Below are positions 8,770 through 18,744 of a stretch of 64,000 nucleotides of DNA, one piece after another. This DNA comes from JACKBK01 sp963707275 (GTDB lineage Bacteria; Chloroflexota; Anaerolineae; JAAEKA01), in NCBI GenBank assembly GCA_963707275.1, contig CAVPPH010000005.1, positions 1-64,000 on the forward strand. Direction: 5' to 3'. Position 1 is the stretch's first letter, and each line of letters opens with the position of its first letter. The notes beneath the pieces are model-generated. The model had not been told where the DNA came from and ran no database searches. It was given only the letters and a program-made list of their open reading frames with translations. A program made the position numbers and the translations under genes.

Positions 8770-9942
8770 ATGGCACGCGCGATCATTCACCTGAACGTCG
8801 CCGATTTTGCCGTGGCCGTTGAACAGGTGATCGATGCCCGGCTCAGGGGGCGACCCACCATCATCGCACCCCAGGGGGCCCTGCGGGCCGGCGTCTACGA
8901 CATGAGCGAGGAAGCCTACCGCTGCGGGGTCCGCAAAGGGATGGCGCTGGGCCGGGCCGTGGAGTTCTGCCGGGACGCACACGTGCTCGCGCCGCACCCC
9001 GACCGCTACGAACGGGCCATGCGGGAACTGCTCAAACGGGCCCTCCCCTATTCCCCGCTGATCGAAGTGAACGCGGCCGACGGACACCTTTTCATGGACG
9101 TTACCGGTACCGGTCGCCTCTTCGGCACGCCGGAGGACGTAGCGTGGCGGGTGCGGCGGGAAATCAAAGCGGATCTCGACCTGGAGCCGATTTGGGCCAT
9201 CGCCACCAACAAACTTGTGGCCAAGGTAGCCTCGCGGCTGGTCAAGCCGCTCGGGGAGTATCGGGTGCCGCCCGGCGGGGAGGAGGCCCTTCTGGCCCCC
9301 TTGCCCCTCGGGCTGCTTCCGGGGGTCGAGCCGGCCGATTTGCGTCTGCTGCGCGATTTCAACCTCACCCGGGTCCGCCAGCTTGTCGCCTTGAGCCTTG
9401 AGCAGCTTCAGGGGCCGTTCGGCGCGCACGCCCGCTTTCTCTATGAAACGGCGCGCGGTATCGACACTGCGCCTGTACTGCCGGCCGGCACCCAACCTCC
9501 GGCGGCCCGGGCAGGGCATGAATTCGGCTCCGGGGCCGACTCGCCGCGTGTTCTGGAGGGTGCGCTTTATGCCCTGGCCGAACGGGTCGGCCGGGAGCTT
9601 CGCGGCCGGCGTCTGGTGGCGCGCCGCCTCGTTGTCGTCCTCGACTACGCCGACGGGGCCCGGAGTGCCCGCCGTTCGGCCGTCGCGCCGCCGACGGCCA
9701 ACGATCTGACGCTGTTCGAGCAGGCCTGCGGCGTGCTCGTGCAGGCCTGGAAGCGCCGGGTGCGCGTTCGTCACCTGGAGCTGATCGGCGATCGGCTGTG
9801 CTTTCCTCCGGTCCAACTGGAGCTGTTTGCGGCCGACCGGCAGGCCCGAACCCGGCGTGCCGGGCTGGTGGCGGCCGTCGACGCCATCCGCAGCCGGTTC
9901 GGCCTCGACGCCATTCACACGGGGCGCACGCTGGCCGCGTAG
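8770..9942 (+). CDS. imuB: ImuB-like catalytically inactive Y-family polymerase homologue
   Basis: A 390-residue DinB-superfamily protein. The palm motifs are degenerate: the usual HVDMDAFF becomes HLNVADFA, replacing both aspartates at their normal positions, and the SLDEAYLDVT motif becomes AADGHLFMDVTGTGRLFG, losing the second acidic residue. The form ADG..DVTG..LFG is typical of ImuB rather than DNA polymerase IV or V. Near the C-terminus QLELF matches the beta-clamp-binding pentapeptide. ImuB acts as a non-catalytic bridge between the clamp and DnaE2, and both features fit that role. A GGTGGGAG ribosome binding site lies just before ATG 8770, overlapping the end of the DUF72 gene. dnaE2 starts 15 bp downstream. 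A divergent active polymerase is less likely. Confidence 0.85.
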   Translation: MARAIIHLNVADFAVAVEQVIDARLRGRPTIIAPQGALRAGVYDMSEEAYRCGVRKGMALGRAVEFCRDAHVLAPHPDRYERAMRELLKRALPYSPLIEVNAADGHLFMDVTGTGRLFGTPEDVAWRVRREIKADLDLEPIWAIATNKLVAKVASRLVKPLGEYRVPPGGEEALLAPLPLGLLPGVEPADLRLLRDFNLTRVRQLVALSLEQLQGPFGAHARFLYETARGIDTAPVLPAGTQPPAARAGHEFGSGADSPRVLEGALYALAERVGRELRGRRLVARRLVVVLDYADGARSARRSAVAPPTANDLTLFEQACGVLVQAWKRRVRVRHLELIGDRLCFPPVQLELFAADRQARTRRAGLVAAVDAIRSRFGLDAIHTGRTLAA

Positions 9943-9956
9943 CCCGAGAAACCGTC

Positions 9957-12942
9957 GTGATTCCATTGGTCGTCCGCTCGCACTACTCGCTGATGTGGGG
10001 TACCGACGCCATCCCGCGCCTCTGCCGGACGGCTGCAGCCATGGGCTACCGACGCCTGGCCCTTACCGACACGGACAACCTCTACGGGTTGTGGTCCTTT
10101 CTGGCGGCCTGCCGCCGACACGCCATCACTCCCATCGTCGGGGCCGAACTGACCGATTCGACCGGCGGCTCCCGGGCCGTGTGCCTGGTGGAAACTGCGG
10201 CCGGCTACCGCAATCTGTGCCGTCTGATCACCCAGCGCCGGCTGCAGACGGGCTTCCGGCTGCAGACCGCCCTGCCGCCCCTGGCCGCCGGGCTGCTGGT
10301 GCTGACCCCGGACCCCGGTCTTTTGGTCGATTGGCACGGCGCCGGGGTAAGCCTCGCGGCGGCGATGCCCCGGCGGCCGCTGGCGGCCTCCCATCCGCTG
10401 CGGCACCAGGCGAGGGTGTTGGGTGTCCCTCTGGTGGCCACGCCGGACAGCTTCTGGACCGATCCCCGGGACGTGGCGGTGCATCGGCTGCTGCGGGCGA
10501 TCGATCGCAACACCTCTCTTTCGCGCCTGGCGGCGTCGGACGTGGCGTCCACCGATGCGTGGCTGGCGCCGCCGGCGGAATACGCCCGCCGCTTTGCCGG
10601 GTGCCCCGAGGCCCTGCGCGTCACTCACATGCTTGCCGAGCGGCTGGCGTTTACCGGGCCGAGGTTCGGCGTGATCCTCCCCCCTCTCGAGGGAGGCGAC
10701 GCGGACCGGCGCCTGCGCGCGGCGGCCTACGCGGGTGCGCGCAGGCGCTACGGGCAAGAGCTGTCCGAGACGGTCGTGGAGCGGCTGGAGCACGAGCTGC
10801 GGACTCATTGCCGCCATGGGGTTTTGCGCTTACTTCCTGATCGTGCGTGACATCGTCCGGCGCAGCCCGCGCACCTGCGGCCGGGGGTCGGGGGCCGCCT
10901 CGCTGGTGGCCTATTGCCTGGGAATCACCAACGTCTGCCCCCTCAAGCACAACCTCTACTTCGAACGTTTCCTGAACCCGGGCCGCACCGATCCCCCCGA
11001 CATCGACGTCGATTTCGCCTGGGACGAGCGCGACCGGGTCCTTCAGGGCGTCCTCGCCCAGCACCGGGGGCACGCCGCCATGGTCGCCAACCATGTGTGC
11101 GTGCAGCCGCGCATGGCTCTGCGCGAGGTGGCCAAGGTCCACGGGCTGACCGCGGCCGAGATCGGCCGGGTGACCCGCAGGCTTCCTCGTTACTGGGACG
11201 CCGACCCGGCCCCCCCGGCGCCGCCCGAGAGCAAGACGGGCCCGCAGGCATCGGCCCTGGATCTCCCCCTGGCCCGACATCCTGCGTCTGGCCCGGCGCA
11301 TCGTCGGCACCCCCCGCTACCTTTCGGTGCACCCCGGCGGAGTGGTGATCACCCCGGAACCGATCGACACCTACGTCCCGCTGGAGCGTGCGCCCAAGGG
11401 GGTACCGATCATCCAGTGGGAAAAGGACGGCACCGAGGAGGCCGGGCTGGTCAAGATCGACCTGCTGGGCAACCGCAGCCTGGGGGTCGATCCGCGACGC
11501 GCTGGCCGCCGTGCGCGACCAACGGGACCCCCATCGGCGAGGCTCCGCTGGGAACCGGAAGACGATGCAGCCACCCAGGAGGCGTTGGCCCAGGGACGCA
11601 CCATGGGCTGCTTTTACATCGAGAGCCCGGCCATGCGGCTGCTGCAGCAGAAGACCGGCGTGGGTGATTTCGACCACCTGGTGATCCACAGCAGCATCAT
11701 CCGCCCGGCGGCCAACGCGTATCATCCGTGAGTACGTCCGCCGGCTCCACGGCGGTCGCTGGGATCCCGATTCACCCCCTGCTGGCCGACGTGCTGGACG
11801 AGACCTTCGGCATCATGGTCTATCAGGAGGATGTCTCCCGTGCGGCCGTGGCCGCTGGCGGGGTTTTCCCATGCCGAGGCCGACGCCCTGCGCAAGGTGC
11901 TCTCCAAGAAAGACCGTGAGCATCGGCTGCGAGACTACCGCGCCCGCTTTACGAACGGCGCCCGGGCCAAGGGGGTTCCCGACTCGATCGAGCCGCGCCG
12001 TGTGGGAGATGATGATGAGCTTCGACGGCTACTCCTTCTGCAAGCCCCACAGCGCCTCCTACGCCCGGGTCTCCTACCAGGCGGCCTACCTCAAGGTGCA
12101 TCACCCGGCCGAGTTCATGGCCGCGGTGATCAGCAACCAGGGCGGTTTCTACAGCCCCTTCGCCTATGTGTCCGAGGCGCGGCGCATGGGGCTGACGATC
12201 GCGCCGCCCGACGTCAACCGCAGCCGGTGACGCCTGGCGTCGGCCGCGAACGGCACCTTGCGGGTGGGGCTTCTTTCGGTCAAGGGGCTGTCCGCCGACA
12301 CCCGACAGCGCATCGTCGCGCAGCGAAATGCGCACCCCTACGCCGGCTTGGCGGATTTCATGGTGCGCGCGCGCCCTGCGGACGATGAGGCCCGCGCGCT
12401 GGTTCATTGCGGCGCGCTGGACGCGTTTGCCCCGGAGGGCAACCGGGGGGCCCTGCTCTGGGAACTCGTTCGCTGCCGCACGCGTTCGCGTAAGCCTGTC
12501 AGCCGCAGGCAGCCTTTTCAGGGAACCCGTCGACCGGAACCCGCCGCCGCTCCCCCCCGATGACCCCATCGAGCGACTGCGCCGGGAGTTCGCTGTGCTC
12601 GGTTTTCTGTGCGATCGTCACCCGATGACCCTTTTTGCCGAGCGACTGCGCCGGACGACGGCCGCGAAAATCTGCCACCTGCCGTCCTTTGTCGGCCGGC
12701 GGGTTCAGACGGCCGGCTGGCTGATCACCGGCAAGGTGGTGCGCACCAAACACGGCGAACCGATGGAGTTTCTGACCTTCGAGGACGAGACCGGCATCGT
12801 GGAGACCACCTTTTTCCCTGAGGCCTACCGGCGCTTCAGCCGTCTGGTCGAGCGCCGGCGACCCTACCTGTTGACCGGCAAAGTCGAACAGGACTGGGGC
12901 GCGATCACCCTTACAGTGGAAAAGGCCCAACCGCTTGCCTGA
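9957..12942 (+). CDS. dnaE2: Error-prone DNA polymerase III alpha subunit DnaE2 (frame-broken)
   Basis: C-family translesion polymerase of about 990 codons, the usual DnaE2 length. It starts at a GTG (IPLVVRSHYSLMWGT) with the PHP domain, followed by RGSGAASLVAYCLGITNV, the catalytic PDIDVDF aspartates, VSVHPGGVVI-like LSVHPGGVVITPEP, QWEKDGTEEAGLVKIDLLGNRSL with the third catalytic Asp, QEALAQGRTMGCFYIESPAM, SFCKPHSASYARVSYQAAYLK, helix-hairpin-helix LSVKGLSADTRQRI and a C-terminal OB domain ending ITLTVEKAQPLA. Frames change near 10,815, 11,275, 11,490, 11,725, 11,865, 11,995, 12,235 and 12,480, with motifs intact in order. Fourth gene of the lexA operon, working with ImuB and the clamp to bypass lesions at the cost of mutations. 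Confidence 0.92.
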
Positions 12943-13234
12943 CGAGGCGTCGAGACAGAAATTCGCGGCGAATCCCAAAGATCCCTATGCGTACGCCGGA
13001 CAATCGCCTTCAACCTGGTCGAAGCTCGCGATTAATGGTTGACACGCCCCGCAAGGTCGTATTCAATCGTTCTGGGCGACGGGGATCGATCCCGGCTCAC
13101 GTTACGGGAAAATTCCCGCTGCAAGCCATTAACCCCTCATCCGTGGGGGGAAGACACACGCGAACGCAGTCGGGGGACTGGAGCCGGCCGGCCTGTGCGA
13201 GGACCCCCTCATCGACGCAGATGGGAGAAAAGCA

Positions 13235-13516
13235 TTGAACCTAAAGGTCACTCCGGATTTGACCGGCAAAATCGTCCTGATTTATAAAACAAACAGCGAA
13301 CACGACATCGCCCTTCAGGATCCGTCCTTCGAAATGCACAACGAAAAGCTTTTTCTGGTGGGAATCGTTCCCGACGGAGGCTCGGCCAACGATTGGCTGT
13401 CGGGTCTAAAGACCCATGTTGCCTGGGACCTGATTGGGGAGTTTGTCATTTTTGATTCCCTGGAGGAATATCACGCCCGGCTGTCCCGCGCATGGAGCGA
13501 TAAGAGTTGGCAGTGA
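13235..13516 (+). CDS. Small hypothetical protein
   Basis: A 93-residue acidic protein that I do not recognise. No ATG fits, and a TTG at 13,235 preceded by GGGAGAAAA is the likely start. The sequence is soluble, with alternating hydrophobic segments (KLFLVGIVPDGG, WDLIGEFVIFDSLEEYHARL), and no signal peptide or cysteines. It is the first ORF after a 292-bp gap following dnaE2 that shows only a short palindrome (GGGATCGATCCC near 13,080) and a TTGACA at 13,037 without a clear -10. It lies 55 bp before glucokinase on the same strand and could be part of that operon. Confidence 0.55.
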   Translation: MNLKVTPDLTGKIVLIYKTNSEHDIALQDPSFEMHNEKLFLVGIVPDGGSANDWLSGLKTHVAWDLIGEFVIFDSLEEYHARLSRAWSDKSWQ

Positions 13517-13571
13517 CCACGGCACCGGCAAACGGATGGTTCCCCCCTTCGCCGAGCAACCGATGGGTGTG

Positions 13572-14580
13572 ATGGGAGGAGCGAATAAATCCTTGATACT
13601 GGCAGGCGACATCGGCGGGACCAAGACGCTCCTGGGGCTGTTCACCCGGAACGGGGACGTGAAGCGCCCGCTGCGCCAGGAGACGTTTCCCAGTCAGCGA
13701 TACGACGGGCTGGAAGCGATCATCGCCAAATTCCTTGCCGCCGGGGGGGAGCGGCCGGCGGCCGCCAGCCTGGCCGTGGCCGGCCCCGTGCGGCAGGGAC
13801 AGGCGCAGGTCACCAATCTGCCATGGGTGATCGCGGCCGAGCAAATCAACCGCACCTTTCATCTATCGGCCGTGCACCTGTTGAACGACGTTCAGGCGAC
13901 GGCCGCGGCGGTCCCTTTTCTGGAGCAAGAGGACCTGGGCACGCTACGCGTGGGAGAACCCGACCCGACTGGTGCCATTGCCGTGATCGCCCCCGGCACC
14001 GGCTTGGGGGAGGCTTTTCTCACCTGGGACGGGCGGCGGTACCAGGCGCACCCCAGCGAGGGGGGCCACGCCTCACTTTGCACCCGGCAGCGAGGCGGAA
14101 GTCGCCCTGCTCGCTCATCTCCATACCCGGTTCGGTCACCTGAGCTTCGAACGGGTGTGCTCCGGCGGCGGCATCCGCAACCTGTACGATTTTCTACGCG
14201 AGACGGGGCGATTTTCCATACCGGACTGGCTTAAAGAAGCCCTCGGCGACGCCGAGGACCCGACGCCCGTCATCGTTGCGGCCGCCCTCGAGCGGCGCGC
14301 AGACATCTGTGTAGCCGTTCTCGACCTTTTCGTGCGTATTCTCGGCCGCGAGGCCGGCAACATGGCGCTCAAGGTGCTCTCCACGGGCGGGATCTATCTG
14401 GGCGGTGGTATGCCGCCGCGCATCCTGTCCCGCCTTCAACAGCCGGACTTTTTGGAAGCGGTCTCCGGGAAAGGGCGGTTCGGGAAGCTGCTCGACGCAA
14501 TGCCCGTGCACGTCATTCTCGATGCCGAGGTGGCCCTGCACGGCGCAGCCCTCGACGGGCTGGCGCACCTCGGTACCTAA
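13572..14580 (+). CDS. glk: Glucokinase (ROK-independent, bacterial Glk type; frame-broken)
   Basis: ATP-dependent glucose phosphorylation at the entry of glycolysis. The phosphate-binding start ILAGDIGGTKTLLGLF is at the N-terminus, followed by SLAVAGPVRQGQ, VTNLPWVI, HLLNDVQATA, AVIAPGTGLGEAFLTWDG and SEGGHA. The frame breaks near 14,070 within SEGGHAD. The rest (FERVCSGGGIRNLYDFL, DPTPVIVAAAL, VLSTGGIYLGGGMPPRI) continues to a stop at 14,580. Start is uncertain: ATG at 13,572, or TTG at 13,593 with GGGAGGAG upstream, which would give the compact MILAGDIGG start seen in the second glucokinase of this window. Followed 14 bp later by phosphofructokinase, so the pair and gpmI form a glycolytic operon. 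Confidence 0.9.
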
Positions 14581-14594
14581 AGGAAGATACGCCC

Positions 14595-15683
14595 ATGTCC
14601 AAACGGATTGCCATCGTGACCGGCGGTGGTGATTGCCCCGGTCTCAACGCTGTGATTCGGGCCATCGTGAAGGCCGCTGCGCTGCGCGGCTGGGAGAGCA
14701 CCGGCATTTTGGGCGGCTTCGAGGGCTTGCTCGATCCCGTCCAGCTGCGCCCCCTCGACTATCGGGAGCTGGGTGGGCTGTTGTACCGCGGCGGCACGAT
14801 CCTGGGCACGAGCAGCCGCGGACGCTTTGCCGCCAAGACCGGTCACGGGCAAGTGCGCCGTGTGCCGGCTGGGGTTCTTCAGGAGGCCAGGGACAATTTC
14901 GCTAAGCTTAAACTACACGCGTTGGTCTGTATCGGCGGTGACGGGTCACTCACGATTGCACAACAGCTGTTCGAGTCCGGCGTCCCGGTTGTCGGCGTGC
15001 CCAAGACGATCGATAACGACCTGCAGGCCACGCTGATGACTTTCGGCTTCGAGACGGCCGTGTCGTGCGCCGTCGACGCCCTCGACCGCCTGCACAGCAC
15101 CGGCGAAAGCCACAATCGTGTGATGGTGCTCGAGGTGATGGGGCGTTACACCGGCTGGATCGCCGGTTATGCCGGGCTGGCCGGCGGCGCCGACGTGATC
15201 CTGATTCCCGAAATCGAATTTGAGCACGAGGCCGTGTGCCGGAAAGTGCGGCGGCGCGAGGGGGAAGGCAAGCGCTTCACCATCGTGATCGTCGCCGAGG
15301 GGGCCAGGGTCAAAGGTGGTGATTTCGTAACCCTCGATGCCGCCGTTGCCGACCGGGAAGCACGGCTGGGGGGCGTTGGTCACCTCGTCGCCGGTGAGAT
15401 CGAAAAACGCACCGGCAAGGAGACTCGCTGTGTGGTGCTCGGCCACCTGCAACGCGGCGGCCCCCCCACCCAGTGGGACCGCCAGTTGTGCACCCGCTTC
15501 GGGGTCTTTGCTGTGCAGATGATCCTTGACGGCAGCTACGGCATGATGGTCGCCTTGACCGCCGAAGGGATGGCGCCGGTCCCCCTGAAAGCGGCCATCG
15601 CCAACATCCGGCGCGTGCCGTCGGACGGTGAACTCGTGCGCACCGCCCGGGCGCTCGGGGTCAGCTTCGGCGACGACGCCTGA
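14595..15683 (+). CDS. pfkA: 6-phosphofructokinase, group III type
   Basis: Phosphorylates fructose 6-phosphate. A 362-residue intact protein with the N-terminal loop IVTGGGDCPGLNAVIRA, the nucleotide/phosphate loop CIGGDGSLTIA, the catalytic PKTIDNDLQ motif, VMVLEVMGRYTGWIA and VVLGHLQRGGPPTQWDR. At the two positions that discriminate phosphoryl donors it has Gly (GGDGS) and Lys (PKTIDND), which is the mixed combination found in some ATP-dependent actinobacterial-type enzymes. PPi enzymes usually have Asp and Lys. ATP is therefore the more likely donor but not certain. RBS AAAGGAAG precedes ATG 14,595. It sits between glk and gpmI. Confidence 0.93.
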   Translation: MSKRIAIVTGGGDCPGLNAVIRAIVKAAALRGWESTGILGGFEGLLDPVQLRPLDYRELGGLLYRGGTILGTSSRGRFAAKTGHGQVRRVPAGVLQEARDNFAKLKLHALVCIGGDGSLTIAQQLFESGVPVVGVPKTIDNDLQATLMTFGFETAVSCAVDALDRLHSTGESHNRVMVLEVMGRYTGWIAGYAGLAGGADVILIPEIEFEHEAVCRKVRRREGEGKRFTIVIVAEGARVKGGDFVTLDAAVADREARLGGVGHLVAGEIEKRTGKETRCVVLGHLQRGGPPTQWDRQLCTRFGVFAVQMILDGSYGMMVALTAEGMAPVPLKAAIANIRRVPSDGELVRTARALGVSFGDDA

Positions 15684-15744
15684 CCCGCGCCGCCACCGAG
15701 GCATAACCATTAATTTATTCTGCGTTCCTAACCGGATTTCAACT

Positions 15745-17404
15745 ATGGACAAACTTGAAAAATCCCAAAAATTTGGAGGTCCCCGCGGACCGGTTGTCCT
15801 GGTCATCATGGACGGTATCGGCATCGGCCGCTATGCCGAGGGGGACTTGGTCCGCAAAGCCAACACGCCGGTGCTCGACTGGTTGGCGGGTCATGCGCTC
15901 AGCGCGCGCCTCAAAGCCCACGGAACAGCGGTGGGCATGCCTTCGGACGCCGATATGGGCAACAGCGAAATCGGGCACAACGCCATCGGCTGCGGCCGCG
16001 TATTTGATCAGGGCGCCAGCCTGGTCAACAAGTCGATCGAATCGGGGGCCCTTTTCGAAGGTGCGGTCTGGAAGGAACTGATCGAAAACGTGACCCGCCA
16101 TCAGTCGCGGCTTCATTTCATCGGCCTGTTATCGGACGGCAACGTCCACAGTCATATCCGGCATCTGGAGGCCCTTCTGGGCGAGGCTCAAAGGGCGGGC
16201 GTCCAAAAAGCGGCCGTTCACATTCTCCTGGACGGCAGGGACGTTCCGCCGCGATCGGCGCTGGAATACGTGGACCGTCTGGAAGCGTTCCTCTCCGCCT
16301 TGAGCACACGGGAGGCATCGAATTTAAGATCGCTTCCGGCGGCGGACGGATGAAGGTGACCATGGACCGCTACGGGGCCAACTGGAAACAGGTCGAGCTG
16401 GGATGGCAAACCCACGTCCGGGGCGAGGGCCGGCAGTTTGCCTCCGCCCGGGAGGCGATCGAAACCCTGCGGCAGGAGCAAGACAACCGTCATCGATCAG
16501 GATCTGCCGCCGTTTGTCATCGCACGGGACGGCAAGGCGGTGGGTCCCATTGTTGACAACGACAGCGTTATTTTTTTTAATTTCCGGGGCGACCGGGCCA
16601 TTGAAATGAGTCAGGCCTTTGAAGCGGACACCTTTGATAAATTCCCTCGCGATCCAAAGCCCAAGATTAAATATGCCGGCATGATGCAGTATGACGGTGA
16701 TGCGCTCATCCCGCAGAAGTACCTGGTGGCGCCTCCTGGAATCGACCACACGCTGGGGGCCTATCTCGTCGAAGTTGGTGTCAGACAGCTGGCCATCAGC
16801 GAGACGCAGAAGTTTGGCCATGTGACCTACTTTTTCAACGGCAATCGTTCCGGAAAATTCGACGAGACGCTGGAGGATTATATCGAGGTCCCCTCGGATC
16901 GGGTTCCCTTTGAGGAGCGCCCCTGGATGAAAGCCGCCGAAATCACCGATAAGTTGGTTGAAGCGATCCGAATCCGGACCGTATCGGTTTATCCGGACGA
17001 ATTACGCCAACGGGGACATGGTCGGGCACACGGGCGTTGTGGACGCCGTTGAAATCGCGGTCGAGACGGTGGATCTGTGCCTGGGTCGACTGCTCGAAGC
17101 GGTCGAAGCGGCCGGCGGAATTCTGGTGGCGACGGCCGACCACGGTAACGCGGACGACATGTACGAACACGACGCCAAGACCGGTGCCGTGGCGCGCGAC
17201 CCGGATACCGGCGAACCGAAACTGAGGACCGCCCACTCGTTGAACCCCGTCCCGGCCTACATCTACGATCCGACCGGCCGGGCGGGCCTCCGGCTGTCGA
17301 AGCGCGACGATCTCGGTATCAGCAGCCTGGCGGCAACCTGCCTGAAGCTTCTCGGTTTCGAACCGCCTGAGGATTACACCCCGAGCATTGTCGAGATAGG
17401 CTGA
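15745..17404 (+). CDS. gpmI: 2,3-bisphosphoglycerate-independent phosphoglycerate mutase (frame-broken)
   Basis: Interconverts 3- and 2-phosphoglycerate in lower glycolysis using two manganese ions. Landmarks are VVLVIMDGIGIG (metal Asp), MPSDADMGNSEIGHNAIG with the phosphorylated Ser, RLHFIGLLSDGNVHSHI, HILLDGRDVPPRSA, GGGRMKVTMDRYGANW, FFNFRGDRA, QKFGHVTYFFNGNRSG, RTNYANGDMVGHTG, ATADHGNAD and TAHSLNPVP. Frame breaks occur near 16,320, 16,485 and 16,975. Length is about 550 codons, as in the family. Unlike a typical GpmI it has a short Gly-rich N-terminal extension (SQKFGGPRGP). It closes the glk-pfk-gpmI run, 62 bp after pfk. Confidence 0.92.
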
Positions 17405-17895
17405 TGCGGTTTTTGTTTTTCGAGCCGTTTTGCAAAGTTGCCGGAAACGAGATCACGATCCGGATCGGCCAACCGGTTGCCTTCCAACTGCCGCCCATGG
17501 GCCAACTGCTGGCGGATTACTATGCATACCGCCAAAGCCTGCCGGGGAGGCCCGGCGCGCATCTTTATACGCCACCTGTCGTTTCGATGGGGCACCCCTC
17601 GCCACTGCCTTGGCTGTGCCCCTCCCATCCGGTTCATCCCTCGGCCGACCGACCTCAAAGTTTACACAAAGTTTAAACTCTCTTTAATGTTCCTTTACGA
17701 TCCGATCCTATCTTGAATGGTGAGGACAAGTCGGAAGCGACGCCATCCGCCGTTGTCGGTCGTCTTCGGCGGGTTCAACCCGCCGAGGGAGGGGGATGCG
17801 CTTCGCAGGCCCAGGGATCCCCGTTGTTTTCAGCGGGAAAAACCGTTCGGCGCCGCGTCTGCGGCGACCGCGAACCCTTAGAAAGGAGAAACCCC
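17405..17895. other. Intergenic region with hairpin, no convincing gene
   Basis: This 491-bp gap has ORFs in several frames but none with a recognisable domain. One short frame starting within the gpmI stop (17,404) gives a Pro-rich, low-complexity C-terminus and is doubtful. A perfect 7-bp hairpin with loop TTCAA (CGGCGGG at 17,767-17,773, CCCGCCG at 17,779-17,785) lies 110 bp before the spondin-domain gene and could be a leader or terminator element. AAAGTTTA is repeated directly near 17,657-17,675. Confidence 0.4.
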
Positions 17896-18534
17896 ATGAT
17901 CAGGAACAAAATTTTTGCTCTGGTGCTTGTATGGGTCGGATGCCTGGCAGCGGCCGGAACGCTTCCCGCCGCCGAAGTCGACGTGACGATTACCAACATC
18001 ACCCCCGGCCAGGTCATCAGCCCGCCCATGGTGGTGGCGCACCGCGTACCCTTTACCCTGGGGGGTCTGACGGCCACGCCCGGGATTGAACTGCTGGCGG
18101 AAAGCGGCGACGCTTCGCTCCTGGTGACAGAACTCACCTCGTTTCCTCAGGTAGGCGCAACCGCCTCCGCCGAGGGGCCCTTGCCCCCCGGCGCGTCCGT
18201 TACCCTGACCCTGGACACGGAAGGGGGCTTCGACTACATTTCGGCTTTCGGCATGCTGGTGACCACCAACGACACCTTCTTTGCCTTGGTCAGTCAGAAG
18301 GTCTCCGAGGGGCACGCGATTTACTACCCCGATGCCTGGGATGCCGGAACCGAAGTCAACAACGAAAGCTGTGCGGACATTCCTGGACCCCCCTGTGGCG
18401 GCAGCGGGCCCGGGGGTACCGAAGAAAACGGAGTTGTCCATATCGGCAACGGCGTTCACGGCACCGGGGACCTGAACCCCGCCACCCTCGGGTGGAACAA
18501 CCCGGTGGTGCAGGTCGTGGTCCGACACAAATAA
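17896..18534 (+). CDS. Secreted spondin-N domain protein
   Basis: A 212-residue exported protein. It starts with a classic signal peptide (MIRNKIFALVLVWVGCLAAAGTL..AA, about 25 residues) and continues with a spondin-N-like beta domain: VDVTITNITPGQVISPP, VVAHR, GIELLAESGDASLL, then LTLDTEGGFDYISAFGMLVTTNDTFFAL and a C-terminal strand NPVVQVVVRHK. A Gly/Pro-rich loop with two cysteines (SCADIPGPPCGG) may form a disulfide. Spondin-N proteins in bacteria are extracellular or surface proteins of unknown role, sometimes metal-binding. GAAAGGAG precedes the ATG. It stands alone, followed by a long hairpin. Confidence 0.82.
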   Translation: MIRNKIFALVLVWVGCLAAAGTLPAAEVDVTITNITPGQVISPPMVVAHRVPFTLGGLTATPGIELLAESGDASLLVTELTSFPQVGATASAEGPLPPGASVTLTLDTEGGFDYISAFGMLVTTNDTFFALVSQKVSEGHAIYYPDAWDAGTEVNNESCADIPGPPCGGSGPGGTEENGVVHIGNGVHGTGDLNPATLGWNNPVVQVVVRHK

Positions 18535-18544
18535 AAACGGGGTT

Positions 18545-18598
18545 GCCGTGGACCGAAGGGATGCTCTGGTTGAATTCACGAGGCATCCCGTCCACGGC
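18545..18598 (+). terminator. Long bulged hairpin after the spondin-domain gene
   Basis: Nine base pairs (GCCGTGGAC 18,545-18,553 with GTCCACGGC 18,590-18,598) are followed by seven more (GGGATGC 18,558-18,564 with GCATCCC 18,583-18,589) after a four-base bulge on one side. The structure is 11 bp after the stop codon. There is no T-run, so it may be a 3'-end stabilising or Rho-type element rather than a classic terminator. Confidence 0.55.
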
Positions 18599-18744
18599 TC
18601 CGCCCAGGCTTCCGGTTGCGGCCCATGCTTGACATTCAGGTGGCGATTTGCCATAGTTGCGTCGATCCGGATGAAATCCCCGGAAAGTGAATCCTCCGGC
18701 TTCGCCCGTCCATAGAGAAAGGGGTTGACCCTCCTAGCCGACGT

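Noticed and set aside
7232..8776. A 514-codon minus-strand open frame opposite lexA and DUF72
   Set aside because: Both plus-strand genes have clear domains and ribosome binding sites, and the antisense frame shows none.
13020..13130. GGGATCGATCCC region considered as a tRNA or operator
   Set aside because: The palindrome alone is short, and no cloverleaf or clear promoter partner was found.
17404..17676. A 90-codon ORF starting within the gpmI stop codon
   Set aside because: The overlap is operon-like, but the product is Pro-rich low complexity after residue 45 and matches nothing I know. Left as intergenic.
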